In this document: in pieces, positions 1 through 7,560 of the stretch
Position numbering within the stretch: the first letter of the stretch is position 1
Layout of the letters: every line of letters starts with the position of its first letter
Assembly (NCBI RefSeq): GCF_044357945.1
Contig: NZ_CP076563.1
Coordinates: forward strand, 1,736,001 to 1,800,000
DNA: 64,000 nt
Source: QAND01 sp003150225
GTDB taxonomy: Bacteria > Bacillota > Clostridia > Christensenellales > QAND01
Direction: 5' to 3'
Position numbers and translations under genes: made by a program
The notes under the pieces: model-generated
Told to the model about the DNA's origin: nothing
Databases searched by the model: none
Seen by the model: the letters and a program-made list of their open reading frames with translations, nothing else

Positions 1-1
1 C

Positions 2-775
2 TATTCTGTTAAAGTAAATACCGACCCCGACAATCCGATGGAGGTTGCCACGGTTGATGAAACCAAGAAACAGCTACTGTCGGATATTTTTTGGGAGATG
101 AACGATATTTCTTCCCGAACGGAAACGAAAACCCATACCGAAATCGAGGAAAGCGACGACGGACACGGCAACATCGTACAGACCGAAACCACAGTAACCG
201 AAACTTTTTTGTATATCACGGTATCGCACAAGACCGTAGATGAAATGGCGGCTATGTACGGCTTTAATCAGGAGCAGAAAGATTATCTTGCCGAGCTGTT
301 GCAGGACGAAAACAATCAGCTATGGTCACAGGTGCTTTACGGTATCGGATACAGCGACGACCAAATCGTAACGGTCGCTCTGTCTCAGGTGGGTAATGTA
401 GGCGGTCAGCCTTACTGGTCTTGGTACGGCTTTGACTCCCGTGTAGAGTGGTGTGCCTGCTTTGTTTCTTGGTGTGCCAACGAGTGCGGATATATCGACG
501 CCGGTATTATTCCGAAGTATGCCGGTTGCGTAAACGGCGTTCAATGGTTCAGAGACCGAGGACAATGGGCAGACGGTTCGTATGAGCCTTCGCCCGGTAC
601 AATCATCTTCTTTGACTGGGAGGGCGACGGTGTGACAGACCACACCGGTATCGTTCAGAGATGCGAGAACGGTACAGTCTATACCGTTGAGGGCAACTCA
701 GGCGACACTTGCAGAACCAAAACATACCCTGTCGGAAGCTCTGTTATCTACGGATACGGTATTCCGGCATATTAA
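2..775 (+). CDS. C-terminal part of ICE cell-wall hydrolase with CHAP domain (5' truncated by window edge)
   Basis: The reading frame is open from the left edge, so the N-terminus lies outside the window. The last ~130 residues form a CHAP (NlpC/P60-like) amidase/endopeptidase domain, with the expected nucleophile Cys in the motif EWCACF and the His in DHTGIV. In Tn916-type and CD1108-type conjugative elements this domain ends a two-domain muramidase-peptidase that locally opens the peptidoglycan for the conjugation channel. The preceding acidic, Thr/Glu-rich stretch looks like the linker from the missing lysozyme domain. The family assignment is firm; the exact ICE type is inferred. It marks this end of the window as conjugative DNA. 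Confidence 0.85.
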   Translation, partial: YSVKVNTDPDNPMEVATVDETKKQLLSDIFWEMNDISSRTETKTHTEIEESDDGHGNIVQTETTVTETFLYITVSHKTVDEMAAMYGFNQEQKDYLAELLQDENNQLWSQVLYGIGYSDDQIVTVALSQVGNVGGQPYWSWYGFDSRVEWCACFVSWCANECGYIDAGIIPKYAGCVNGVQWFRDRGQWADGSYEPSPGTIIFFDWEGDGVTDHTGIVQRCENGTVYTVEGNSGDTCRTKTYPVGSSVIYGYGIPAY

Positions 776-813
776 AAATGATGGCTGCTCGTTTGAGTAG
801 CCATCAAGTACAT

Positions 814-1140
814 TTACCATAATACTGTTGGTTTTGGAATTTCAAGGTTTGATTTTATGATTTGAAAATAGTATATCGAATTTTCGGTTGTTATCATCAA
901 TATGCCATCTTTAATTTCGTAGTCATCATTAGATGATACCATTCCTTTAGAAAATACCACTTCGCTGTCGATAATAGGATTCCATTGAAAATACTGTTTA
1001 TGAACAGATTTAATGATATAAAGTACACCTATTAGACCGAGATATTTTTTTCGCCAACTATCGGTTTGCGATTCACCTGATTTTGATGTGGAACATTTAT
1101 AAGTCACAATGTATTCTTTCAATATAGCTTTATTTTTCAT
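814..1140 (-). CDS. Hypothetical 108-residue protein
   Basis: I do not recognise this protein. It is 108 residues, AT-rich in codon use, with a basic N-terminus and a C-terminal half of alternating hydrophobic and polar residues suggesting beta strands. No signal peptide or clear membrane segment is visible. Its ATG overlaps the last 11 bases of the truncated minus-strand frame that ends at 1130, an arrangement typical of translationally coupled operon genes, which is the main reason to believe it is expressed or once was. It lies tail-to-tail with the CHAP gene and probably belongs to a cargo insertion in the ICE. Confidence 0.45.
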   Translation of the reverse strand: MKNKAILKEYIVTYKCSTSKSGESQTDSWRKKYLGLIGVLYIIKSVHKQYFQWNPIIDSEVVFSKGMVSSNDDYEIKDGILMITTENSIYYFQIIKSNLEIPKPTVLW

Positions 1141-1354
1141 TGAATAACAAATAGGAATAATTCATTTTCTTTCTTGAAATTAAGTTAATTAAAGCTGAGC
1201 GTTGTTCCACTGCCCAAGAAAACCAATTATTCAATATCTTCTTTGCAGTCGGTCTATAAATAGTACCACCAATAGCTTTTTCAAAATCAAGAATCATTTG
1301 CTCAAAAGCCTCGTCGTATGTTACTTCATATGTATATTTATCATATCTCTTAGG
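1130..1354 (-). pseudogene. Truncated unidentified ORF (C-terminal fragment)
   Basis: On the minus strand a frame of about 74 codons runs without a plausible start from an in-frame stop at 1355-1357 to a TAA at 1130. It has normal coding character (Lys/Glu/Asp-rich, with a motif IYRPTAKKILNNWF) and overlaps the start of the next minus-strand gene. The sequence changes abruptly from AT-rich to GC-rich at about 1350, so the 5' part of the gene was probably lost when the adjacent block was joined. Family unknown. Confidence 0.4.
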
Positions 1355-2098
1355 TCAGTTTACAAGGAACTACACGCAGACCGTGAAACGGGCTGCTGAC
1401 AACAAACGGCGCTATGCTCCCGGCTGGGTGCATAGCACCTGTTTGTTGCGGGGGTTTCCAAAGGGGGCAGCGCCCCATTTGGCACACGACTTTGCGGAGC
1501 AAAGTGTAGTGTGTTATACGCTCTGTCGGCGTTGCCCTGAAAATACCGTTGCCGCCGGGGAGGGCAAGGGCATTTGACGCGGCAGGAAAGCAGGGCTTTG
1601 TTTGGGGCTGGTAAGCCGGAAACAAAGGGCTGATTTCAGCAGCAGACAGGGCGTATTATGAAAGCCCCCGTCCCTCGTCCTCCGCCCCCGGCCTATGGGA
1701 CAAAAAGTCCCAAAGCTCTGGACACCGTGACCAGATGTGTGGCCACACTCCGGGAAAAGTAGCAGGACGGCAGGAAACCGTCAAGGCTGAAATGAATGGG
1801 CTGACGCCCGGCCTTGACCGTTCCCCGCCGCCCCGCTGGATGGGTGGACAAGGTGGCCAATCCCTAAAAGTGTTTGGCCGCACTCGTTCATTTTGGGGCC
1901 TTTCTTCTCCCAAAATTGAAATGGGCGGGAAAGCCCTAAAATGGCTTTCCCGCCTTGATTACCCATTAGCAAAGACGGGCGAGACTGTCAACGGCGGCGC
2001 TGAAAGCGCCGTTCATCTTGACCGTTGACTGGCTCGCCTGGCTTTGCTACTGCCCGTAAGAGATGGAAAAACAAGATGGAAAACAAGGTTAAAAATGG
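1355..2098. other. GC-rich, gene-free block with nested palindromes (possible mobilization or recombination site)
   Basis: About 740 bases with no convincing gene on either strand. It contains a near-palindrome around 1411-1436, a perfect 12-bp hairpin with 7-base loop (1924-1935 with 1943-1954), and a nested cruciform at 1978-2038 in which 1978-1983 pairs with 2033-2038 and 1987-1994 with 2022-2029 around an inner hairpin. Composition differs sharply from the AT-rich genes on both sides. Dense inverted repeats beside cargo are typical of oriT or of element ends; which one applies here is not decided by the sequence alone. Confidence 0.4.
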
Positions 2099-2128
2099 TT
2101 GACAAGTCTATCGGATGTGTGTTATACT
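2099..2128 (+). promoter_or_regulatory. Promoter of the mef-type resistance gene
   Basis: TTGACA at 2099-2104 and TATACT at 2123-2128 separated by 18 bases form a near-consensus sigma-A promoter. It drives the leader mini-ORF and the efflux gene downstream. Confidence 0.75.
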
Positions 2129-2162
2129 GTGCGACAGTTTGAGATTGGAAGGAGGCTTACGT

Positions 2163-2183
2163 GTGTTAATTTGTGTACGCTAA
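2163..2183 (+). CDS. Six-codon leader peptide MLICVR upstream of the mef-type gene
   Basis: GTG TTA ATT TGT GTA CGC TAA encodes six residues and follows a strong Shine-Dalgarno GGAGGC (2151-2156). It sits between a near-consensus promoter and two terminator-like hairpins ahead of the efflux gene. This is the layout of ribosome-stalling attenuators such as the short leader of msr(D), in which a drug-stalled ribosome lets transcription read through. The function is inferred from position and architecture, not from a known match to this peptide. Confidence 0.6.
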   Translation: MLICVR

Positions 2184-2208
2184 TAAGCAATAAAAAGTAG
2201 AAGTACCT

Positions 2209-2233
2209 TTCCACATGATGGTGGGCTTTTTTT
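2209..2233 (+). terminator. Weak terminator-like hairpin in the mef leader
   Basis: A short CCAC/GTGG stem (2211-2214 with 2221-2224) is followed by seven T residues. The stem is weak alone; it may be one arm of an alternative structure in the attenuator. Confidence 0.4.
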
Positions 2234-2317
2234 GCGTGCGTATGCAAAGGAACACGTAGGTTTGACACGAGCAGTCTTTGAACTGTATCGTGGTGTTTTT
2301 TCGTGCTTTGTTGTTAT

Positions 2318-2357
2318 GCAGGCGTCTGCCCTCTCTGTGGGACAACGCCTGCTTTTT
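2318..2357 (+). terminator. Intrinsic terminator (attenuator) directly before the mef-type gene
   Basis: GCAGGCGT (2318-2325) pairs perfectly with ACGCCTGC (2345-2352), followed by TTTTT. It lies between the promoter and the start codon at 2404, so it should stop transcription unless its folding is prevented. This matches drug-inducible attenuation control. Confidence 0.7.
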
Positions 2358-2403
2358 ATTGCAGAAACAAAGGAACAATGCAATAAAAAAGGAGGTTCGC
2401 ATT

Positions 2404-3624
2404 ATGACCCAAAACAACAATTCATGGAGAAAAACTTATTTTACACTTCTTGCCGGACAAGCAATATCCTTTATTAGCAGCGGTATTTTGCAAATGGCCA
2501 TTATCTTTTATTTGGTTGCGAAAACTAATTCTGCAATCATATTGACGGCGGCAACACTGATTGGATTTTTGCCGCAAGCCTGTTTAGGCCCGTTTGCAGG
2601 TGCTTTTGTTGACCGGCACAGCCGTAAAAGCGTAATGATTGGTGCGGATTTGATAATTGCCGCCGCTGGCGGTATTCTGGCGCTGGTGGCGTTTTACATG
2701 GAATTGCCCGTATGGTCTATTATGGTTGTCCTGTTAATCCGAAGTGCGGGAACTGCTTTTCATTCTCCAGCATTCAGCGCAGCAACACCTATGATTGTGC
2801 CAAAAGAGGAACTTACAAAATGCGCTGGTTACACGCAGACCATGCAAGCAGTAAGTGCGATTATCAGTCCAGCTGCCGCAGCGTTTTTATATGCTGTTTG
2901 GCCTCTTAATGCAATTATATTGTTAGATATTGTGGGTGCAATCCTTGCCTGTGTGACTGTTGCGATTTCGTCCATACCAACGCCTGAACTATGTCCAGAA
3001 ACGAAAAGACAACAGTTTTTACAGGATATGAAAGAGGGGTATGTGGTATTAAAGCAAAACAGGGGCCTCTTTGCTCTGCTCTGGATTGGTGTAATTTATA
3101 TGTTCTTTTATATGCCAATCAGTACGCTTTTTCCTCTCATCTGTATGTCATACTTCAAAGGAACACCGGCCCATGCCTCTGCCGCTGAAATTGCTTTTGC
3201 GGTTGGTATGCTGCTTGGCGGAGTCATTCTGAGCATTTGGGGCGGTTTTAAGAAACGGCGGTACACCATCGGTCTTTCCGTTCTCCTGATGGGCGTTAGC
3301 ATTATGCTCTCCGGGCTTTTGCCGCCAGACGCATTTCTTGTCTTTGTTGTGTGCTGTACTGTTATGGGAATTTCCGCTCCATTTTACGGTGTGCAAAATG
3401 CGATTTTTCAAGAAACGGTCAAACCAGAATATCTGGGGAGAGTTTTTTCTCTACTGACAAGCGCCGCTTCCCTCGCCATGCCGTTTGGCCTTGTCATTTC
3501 CGGGCCTCTGGCGGAGCGGCTGGGAGTTGAGAAATGGTTTGTCATTTGCGGAATTGGCATTATCATCGTTGCGCTTGCCGTATTTTTACTACCCGGTTTG
3601 AGAGAGATTGACAATACGCAATAA
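2404..3624 (+). CDS. Mef-type MFS macrolide efflux transporter
   Basis: A 406-residue major facilitator with about 12 hydrophobic segments and MFS loop signatures, including PFAGAFVDRHSRK after the second helix. The overall pattern, such as AGQAISFISSGILQM near the N-terminus, is that of the Mef macrolide efflux family, which exports 14- and 15-membered macrolides by proton antiport in partnership with ABC-F proteins. No ABC-F gene is adjacent here. The start at 2404 was chosen for its Shine-Dalgarno AAGGAGG; an in-frame upstream extension to 2278 runs through the attenuator and is rejected. The closest named Mef subtype cannot be set by eye. Regulation is probably by the leader at 2163-2357. 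Confidence 0.82.
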   Translation: MTQNNNSWRKTYFTLLAGQAISFISSGILQMAIIFYLVAKTNSAIILTAATLIGFLPQACLGPFAGAFVDRHSRKSVMIGADLIIAAAGGILALVAFYMELPVWSIMVVLLIRSAGTAFHSPAFSAATPMIVPKEELTKCAGYTQTMQAVSAIISPAAAAFLYAVWPLNAIILLDIVGAILACVTVAISSIPTPELCPETKRQQFLQDMKEGYVVLKQNRGLFALLWIGVIYMFFYMPISTLFPLICMSYFKGTPAHASAAEIAFAVGMLLGGVILSIWGGFKKRRYTIGLSVLLMGVSIMLSGLLPPDAFLVFVVCCTVMGISAPFYGVQNAIFQETVKPEYLGRVFSLLTSAASLAMPFGLVISGPLAERLGVEKWFVICGIGIIIVALAVFLLPGLREIDNTQ

Positions 3625-3693
3625 TCAACTGCACCTTTTTCTATTACTAAACAAAATGCCTGGCTTTTATTATTTAGAAGAAAGGATATAAAA

Positions 3694-4680
3694 ATGAAAC
3701 GTTTACCTAAATATACGCCTGCGGAAGTACGGAATGATCCATACGGATTTACTTACAAAGAAATGTCGGAAGTTATTGGCGAGAATGAAGCAAAAGCCTT
3801 ATATGAAGAATTATATAAGCAATTACCACGCAAAAAAAATCTATCAATGTTGGTAAAAAATATTTGCAAAAGCAGTGATACTGAAAAGTATGTTTACGAA
3901 CTGAAAGACAACAAATACATTGAAACGGTTTTTATCAAGCGGCGAGATGGTGGAACTGTTTGCGTGAGCACACAAGTCGGTTGTCCTGTTGGTTGTATTT
4001 TTTGTGAGTCCGGGCGAAATGGCTTTGTTCGTAATCTAACATCGTCAGAAATCGTACAACAGATTATATTGTTGCGTCGAAAAGTAAACCGTATCGTTTT
4101 TATGGGTATGGGAGAGCCTTTATTCAATTATGACAACTTGATAAAAGCAATCCATATTCTCCGAGATAGATATGGGCTCAACTTTCCAACCGACGGCATT
4201 ACCATATCAACAGTTGGTCCGGTCGATCAATTAAAAAAATTGCGCGAGGAACATCTTAAAATTCAGTTGACAATATCTTTACACGCAGCAACACAATCTG
4301 CAAGAAATCGTATTATTCCTCACATGCGCATATATGCTATTGAAGATGTTGTTAAGCAAGCCTTATCCTATTCTGAAAGGCATAATCGCAAAATTGTCTT
4401 TGCGTATTTGCTTTTACCGGGTATAAATGACCGGCCCTCAGATGTAAGACAACTTGCAAAATGGTTTCGGGGCAAAAAAGTTATGATTAACGTGTTACAA
4501 TACAACCCAACAAGCAATTCAAGAATTAAAGCACCACAGAAACGGGAAATAGTTGCATTCAAACATCAATTAGAGCAAGCAGGACTTGAAGTTACTATGA
4601 GAGTTTCTCATGGCAGAGAGATTAACGCGGCTTGTGGACAGTTAGCTAACACATATAATAAATTCAAAAAAAATGATTAA
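3694..4680 (+). CDS. Cfr/RlmN-family radical SAM 23S rRNA (adenine) methyltransferase
   Basis: The 328-residue protein has the radical-SAM cluster motif CxxxCxxC at Cys97, Cys101 and Cys104, the methyl-carrying/catalytic pair at Cys90 (seven residues before the cluster, as in Cfr) and Cys314 in AACGQL, and the SAM motif FMGMGEP. The family methylates A2503 of 23S rRNA: RlmN at C2 as housekeeping, Cfr at C8 giving resistance to phenicols, lincosamides, oxazolidinones, pleuromutilins and streptogramin A. GMGEP is RlmN-like, whereas the short length and the location in an AT-rich resistance cassette between mef and tet(W) favour a Cfr-like role. It lies 69 bases after the efflux gene with an AGAAAGGA ribosome site, probably in the same transcript. 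C2 versus C8 specificity is undecided. Confidence 0.8.
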   Translation: MKRLPKYTPAEVRNDPYGFTYKEMSEVIGENEAKALYEELYKQLPRKKNLSMLVKNICKSSDTEKYVYELKDNKYIETVFIKRRDGGTVCVSTQVGCPVGCIFCESGRNGFVRNLTSSEIVQQIILLRRKVNRIVFMGMGEPLFNYDNLIKAIHILRDRYGLNFPTDGITISTVGPVDQLKKLREEHLKIQLTISLHAATQSARNRIIPHMRIYAIEDVVKQALSYSERHNRKIVFAYLLLPGINDRPSDVRQLAKWFRGKKVMINVLQYNPTSNSRIKAPQKREIVAFKHQLEQAGLEVTMRVSHGREINAACGQLANTYNKFKKND

Positions 4681-4703
4681 AAGTGCCAGACGCATAGACG
4701 CAG

Positions 4704-4752
4704 AGCCGATAACGCATTAGGTCAAAAAACCTATGTGTTATCGGCTTTTTTA
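4704..4752 (+). terminator. Terminator after the Cfr/RlmN-like gene
   Basis: AGCCGATAACGC pairs with a downstream GTGTTATCGGCT through a long stem closed by an AAAAA-containing loop and followed by TTTTTT. It ends the mef and methyltransferase unit. Confidence 0.85.
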
Positions 4753-5149
4753 TTTAATATTGCGCAAAAGCCGCTGTTCCCTATTATAGAATGGATTGCG
4801 GGTAGTGTATTAAAGTCGCCCTTTTTTAAGGATACGGCGGTATCGGGGAGGTATCGCCGTGTCCATTTTTATTTACTGTAACCCGCCTAATGCTTTGCGG
4901 TCAAAAAAAGCTATGCTCCGCAAGCGGGATATTCCGGCTATGAATGTGAACTGTCAATACATTTAGCTACTGCTTACATTTCCTTTGCGCCCGTCCGCGT
5001 CTTGCGGACGGGCGCATTTTGCTTTTTTCAACTTTTTTCTGAAAAGCGCACTCAAGAGCCATCTCCCGAACGGGTACGGAGCGAAAGGGGCAGAGAGGAC
5101 AAGCCCTTAACTCCCGTCCTCTACTCCACGCGGGAAGGAGGTGAACTCT
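4753..5149. other. Intergenic ICE sequence with hairpins
   Basis: No gene is visible. It holds a G-T-tolerant hairpin near 4830-4864 and a strong terminator at 4987-5028, and ends with a Shine-Dalgarno GGAAGGAGG just before the truncated frame at 5150. The layout resembles spacer DNA around the regulatory genes of Tn916-like elements. Confidence 0.4.
4987..5028 (+). terminator. Strong intrinsic terminator
   Basis: A perfect 12-bp stem (4987-4998 with 5004-5015), 5-base loop, and T-rich tail. Confidence 0.8.
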
Positions 5150-5207
5150 ATGGAGCTATCTTCTTCCGACAAGGAAAGAATACAACATCAGTACGACGCA
5201 TTCGTCA
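5150..5207 (+). pseudogene. N-terminal remnant of an ICE sigma-factor-like or regulatory gene
   Basis: ATG at 5150 follows an excellent ribosome site (GGAAGGAGG) and starts MELSSSDKERIQHQYDAF, which resembles the beginning of the small sigma-70-like proteins of conjugative transposons. After about 18 residues the frame runs into DNA that belongs, on the other strand, to the tet(W)-side methyltransferase fragment, and stops at about 5275. The gene was therefore cut by insertion or recombination of the tet(W) segment. The family call is tentative because so little remains. Confidence 0.45.
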
Positions 5208-5335
5208 CCCATTGCATTATCCCAAAATTGTGCGTTCTCCTCCCAGATTTTTTTACTTTCCTCTGTTCCCATGTTCTCTCCCACTCCCCAAATTTGCTTT
5301 TTTGCTTCCATTAAATCTTCCTTACTATATTCCAT
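5201..5335 (-). pseudogene. N-terminal fragment of a SAM-dependent methyltransferase downstream of tet(W)
   Basis: On the minus strand, GGAGGGTAACA precedes an ATG at 5335, and about 45 residues follow (MEYSKEDLMEAKKQ to AMGDE), resembling the start of a class I methyltransferase that I associate with the DNA downstream of tet(W)-type genes. Coding sense ends at about 5201, where the regulatory remnant on the plus strand begins. The catalytic SAM-binding part is missing, so it is non-functional. It marks the edge of the transferred tet(W) segment. Confidence 0.5.
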
Positions 5336-5385
5336 TGTTACCCTCCATAACTTCTGATTGTTGCCGTCTTGACGATTATGTATCT

Positions 5386-7305
5386 TTACATTACCTTCTG
5401 AAACATATGGCGCACCTTGTCCAGGCGGCTGTTTGGACGGCGGGGCTGGATGACCGGCTGACCGACAGCGGCCTGATATCCTTTCAGCTCTGTAAGGCAT
5501 ACGCTCCGCCCGTTGGTGTAAAAGGCCAGATCAGTACGGTATGCCTGTATACAGCGGGCGGGAATCTCGCCAGTAAAGACAACTTCATCCTTTTTTACCT
5601 GGGCCGTTTCGATGGTGGCACAGTATTTCGGTGCATCATGATAAGCCCTGGAAAGGTATTCCTGGGGCGCATAGAGGATGAAGGAGAGATAAGGTTCCAG
5701 CAGCTGCGTCCCCGATTCCTTCAATGCCTGTTCCAATACAATCGGGGCCAATGAGCGGAAGTCCGCCGGCGTGCTGACCGGACTGTAATAAAGCCCGTAT
5801 TCAAAGCAAATCTTACAGTCCGTTACGTTCCAGCCGAACAAGCCCTGCTCCAGCCCGTAACGGATACCATCCCTGACAGCGTTTTGAAAACTCTGGTTCA
5901 AGTATCCCAGCGAAACCCGGCTCTCGTATTGTACACCGGAGCCAAGCGAGAGTGGTGTAACAGACAGTCCTATGGATGCCCAAAACGGGTTGGGCGGCAC
6001 CTCGATATGGATGGTGTGGCTGGCTGCTTTGAGCGGCCGCTCCATATAAATGACGGAGGGTTCCTTTACCACTGTTTCAAGCTTGTATTTTTCCGACAGC
6101 AAAGCGGAAACAACCTCCAACTGCACCCGGCCCAAAAAAGAAAGAATGATCTCATGGGTGATGGAATCCACTTCGCAACGCAAAAGCGGGTCAGTATCCG
6201 CAAGTTGCGTAAGAGCGTCCAGCAGCCGTTCTCTTTGCGCTGCCGTTTTCGGCGCAATCGTCGTCCGCAGCATGGGGAGGGGGTCCTCGCGCCACCTTTT
6301 ACGAGGGAGCCGGGTTTGGTCCCCTAATACATCGTTTAACCTCACGCTGTCGCTGGGAAGGATAACAATTTCACCCTGATAAGCGGTGTCTGTCCGAACA
6401 ATTTCCCCTTTGGATGGAATACGCATCTCTGTGATTTTCAGCTTTTCTCTCCCGGCCAGGGCCACCGTATCCCGCAGGCGCAGCGTTCCGCTGTATAACC
6501 GTAGATAGACACGCCGCTGGCCGCAATCGGTGTACTCAACCTTGAAAACGCTGCCGCATAGGGCGGCGCCCCCCTGTTCCCCAATCGGTTGGAACAGCCC
6601 TGTCACCGCATCCATCAACGGTTGAATGCCAAGGCCATTTTTGGCGCTGCCATGATAGACTGGGAACAGGGAGGCGTCTTGAACCCGCTGCTGTTCCTCC
6701 CGCGCAAGTTTTTCCCGGCTGATTGGTTCTCCTGCGATATACTTTTCCAATAATTCATCGTTATTTTCGATGACCGCATCCCATGCTTCTATGTCGGTAT
6801 TTTCCTCCAGGACTATTTCCGGGGACAGCGACACCGTCTGCTTGATGATAATATCGGCGGAGAGCTTATCCCGAACAGACTGAACCACGCTCTGCAAATC
6901 AACGCCAGCCTGGTCGATCTTGTTGATAAAGATAACGGTGGGAATGTTCATTTTCCGCAGGGCATGGAACAGAATACGGGTCTGGGCCTGCACGCCATCT
7001 TTAGCGGAGATCACCAAGATGGCCCCATCTAAAACAGCCAAAGAGCGGTACACCTCCGCCAAAAAATCCATGTGGCCGGGCGTATCCACAATGTTAACTT
7101 TACATCTGTGCCACTGGAAGGAAGTGACTGCCGCTTGAATGGTAATCCCACGCTGCCGCTCCAAAAACATGGTGTCCGTCCTCGTTGTCCCTTTTTCGAC
7201 GCTCCCCGGTTCTGAAATGGCTCCGCTGGCATATAGCAGGCTCTCCGTCAAGGTCGTCTTTCCAGCGTCTACATGGGCAAGAATTCCAATATTGATTATT
7301 TTCAT
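5386..7305 (-). CDS. tet(W): Tetracycline resistance ribosomal protection protein Tet(W)
   Basis: This 639-residue translational GTPase has the G1 motif AHVDAGKT at residues 10-17, the RGIT effector region, DTPGH and NKID, followed by EF-G-like domains II to V. It removes tetracycline from the ribosomal A site with GTP hydrolysis. The whole sequence, including the C-terminus ending MFQKVM, matches my knowledge of Tet(W) rather than Tet(M) (ending NKIT) or Tet(O). The length is exactly that of the family and no frameshift is visible. The Shine-Dalgarno is GGGAGGA before ATG at 7305. A Tn916-like leader upstream implies induction by attenuation. It lies opposite to the mef and methyltransferase genes. 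Confidence 0.95.
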   Translation of the reverse strand: MKIINIGILAHVDAGKTTLTESLLYASGAISEPGSVEKGTTRTDTMFLERQRGITIQAAVTSFQWHRCKVNIVDTPGHMDFLAEVYRSLAVLDGAILVISAKDGVQAQTRILFHALRKMNIPTVIFINKIDQAGVDLQSVVQSVRDKLSADIIIKQTVSLSPEIVLEENTDIEAWDAVIENNDELLEKYIAGEPISREKLAREEQQRVQDASLFPVYHGSAKNGLGIQPLMDAVTGLFQPIGEQGGAALCGSVFKVEYTDCGQRRVYLRLYSGTLRLRDTVALAGREKLKITEMRIPSKGEIVRTDTAYQGEIVILPSDSVRLNDVLGDQTRLPRKRWREDPLPMLRTTIAPKTAAQRERLLDALTQLADTDPLLRCEVDSITHEIILSFLGRVQLEVVSALLSEKYKLETVVKEPSVIYMERPLKAASHTIHIEVPPNPFWASIGLSVTPLSLGSGVQYESRVSLGYLNQSFQNAVRDGIRYGLEQGLFGWNVTDCKICFEYGLYYSPVSTPADFRSLAPIVLEQALKESGTQLLEPYLSFILYAPQEYLSRAYHDAPKYCATIETAQVKKDEVVFTGEIPARCIQAYRTDLAFYTNGRSVCLTELKGYQAAVGQPVIQPRRPNSRLDKVRHMFQKVM

Positions 7306-7340
7306 GTGATTGTCCTCCCTTTACAGCCCCAAAGGGCATA

Positions 7341-7378
7341 AAAATCCCCAGCAGTAAAATACTTTTACCACTGGGGAT
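7341..7378 (-). terminator. tet(W) attenuator hairpin
   Basis: On the minus strand ATCCCCAG and CTGGGGAT close a long hairpin followed by a T-run just before tet(W). Its 5' arm overlaps the 3' end of the 14-residue leader peptide, as in the tet(M) attenuator. Confidence 0.85.
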
Positions 7379-7409
7379 TATAAGTTGCGGACATACACAT
7401 ATACAGCAT
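7365..7409 (-). CDS. tet(W) leader peptide (14 residues)
   Basis: ATG at 7409 encodes MLYMCMSATYNPQW and stops at 7365 inside the terminator stem. Translation of this leader would melt the terminator, the attenuation logic described for tet(M) in Tn916. Sequence and position support the call; regulation is inferred from that model. Confidence 0.6.
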   Translation of the reverse strand: MLYMCMSATYNPQW

Positions 7410-7463
7410 ACACCTGTTTGTGATTGCTGTTTTTGGGGATATGTCAAAATTGATAAGGCAAAA

Positions 7464-7560
7464 GTATTCTTAAATTGGGTACAAAAAACTAAGCCCCTAC
7501 AAAAGGAGCTATCATAATCCTTTGTTCCCACTATTTGATTATAGTTTTATTTAAGAATAC
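7464..7560 (-). promoter_or_regulatory. Long inverted repeat in the tet(W) leader region
   Basis: GTATTCTTAAAT (7464-7475) and ATTTAAGAATAC (7549-7560) form a perfect 12-bp inverted repeat about 85 bases apart. The same arrangement lies upstream of tet(M) in Tn916, where it forms part of the transcribed leader. Confidence 0.6.

Noticed and set aside
1383..2028. Several 60-100-residue frames in the GC-rich block on both strands
   Set aside because: Overlapping on both strands, rich in Gly/Pro/Arg, without ribosome sites or known domains; expected by chance in palindromic GC-rich DNA.
5002..5754. Plus-strand 250-residue frame across tet(W)'s 3' end
   Set aside because: It runs antisense to tet(W) and spans the recombination junction; composition and lack of a domain show it is a shadow frame.
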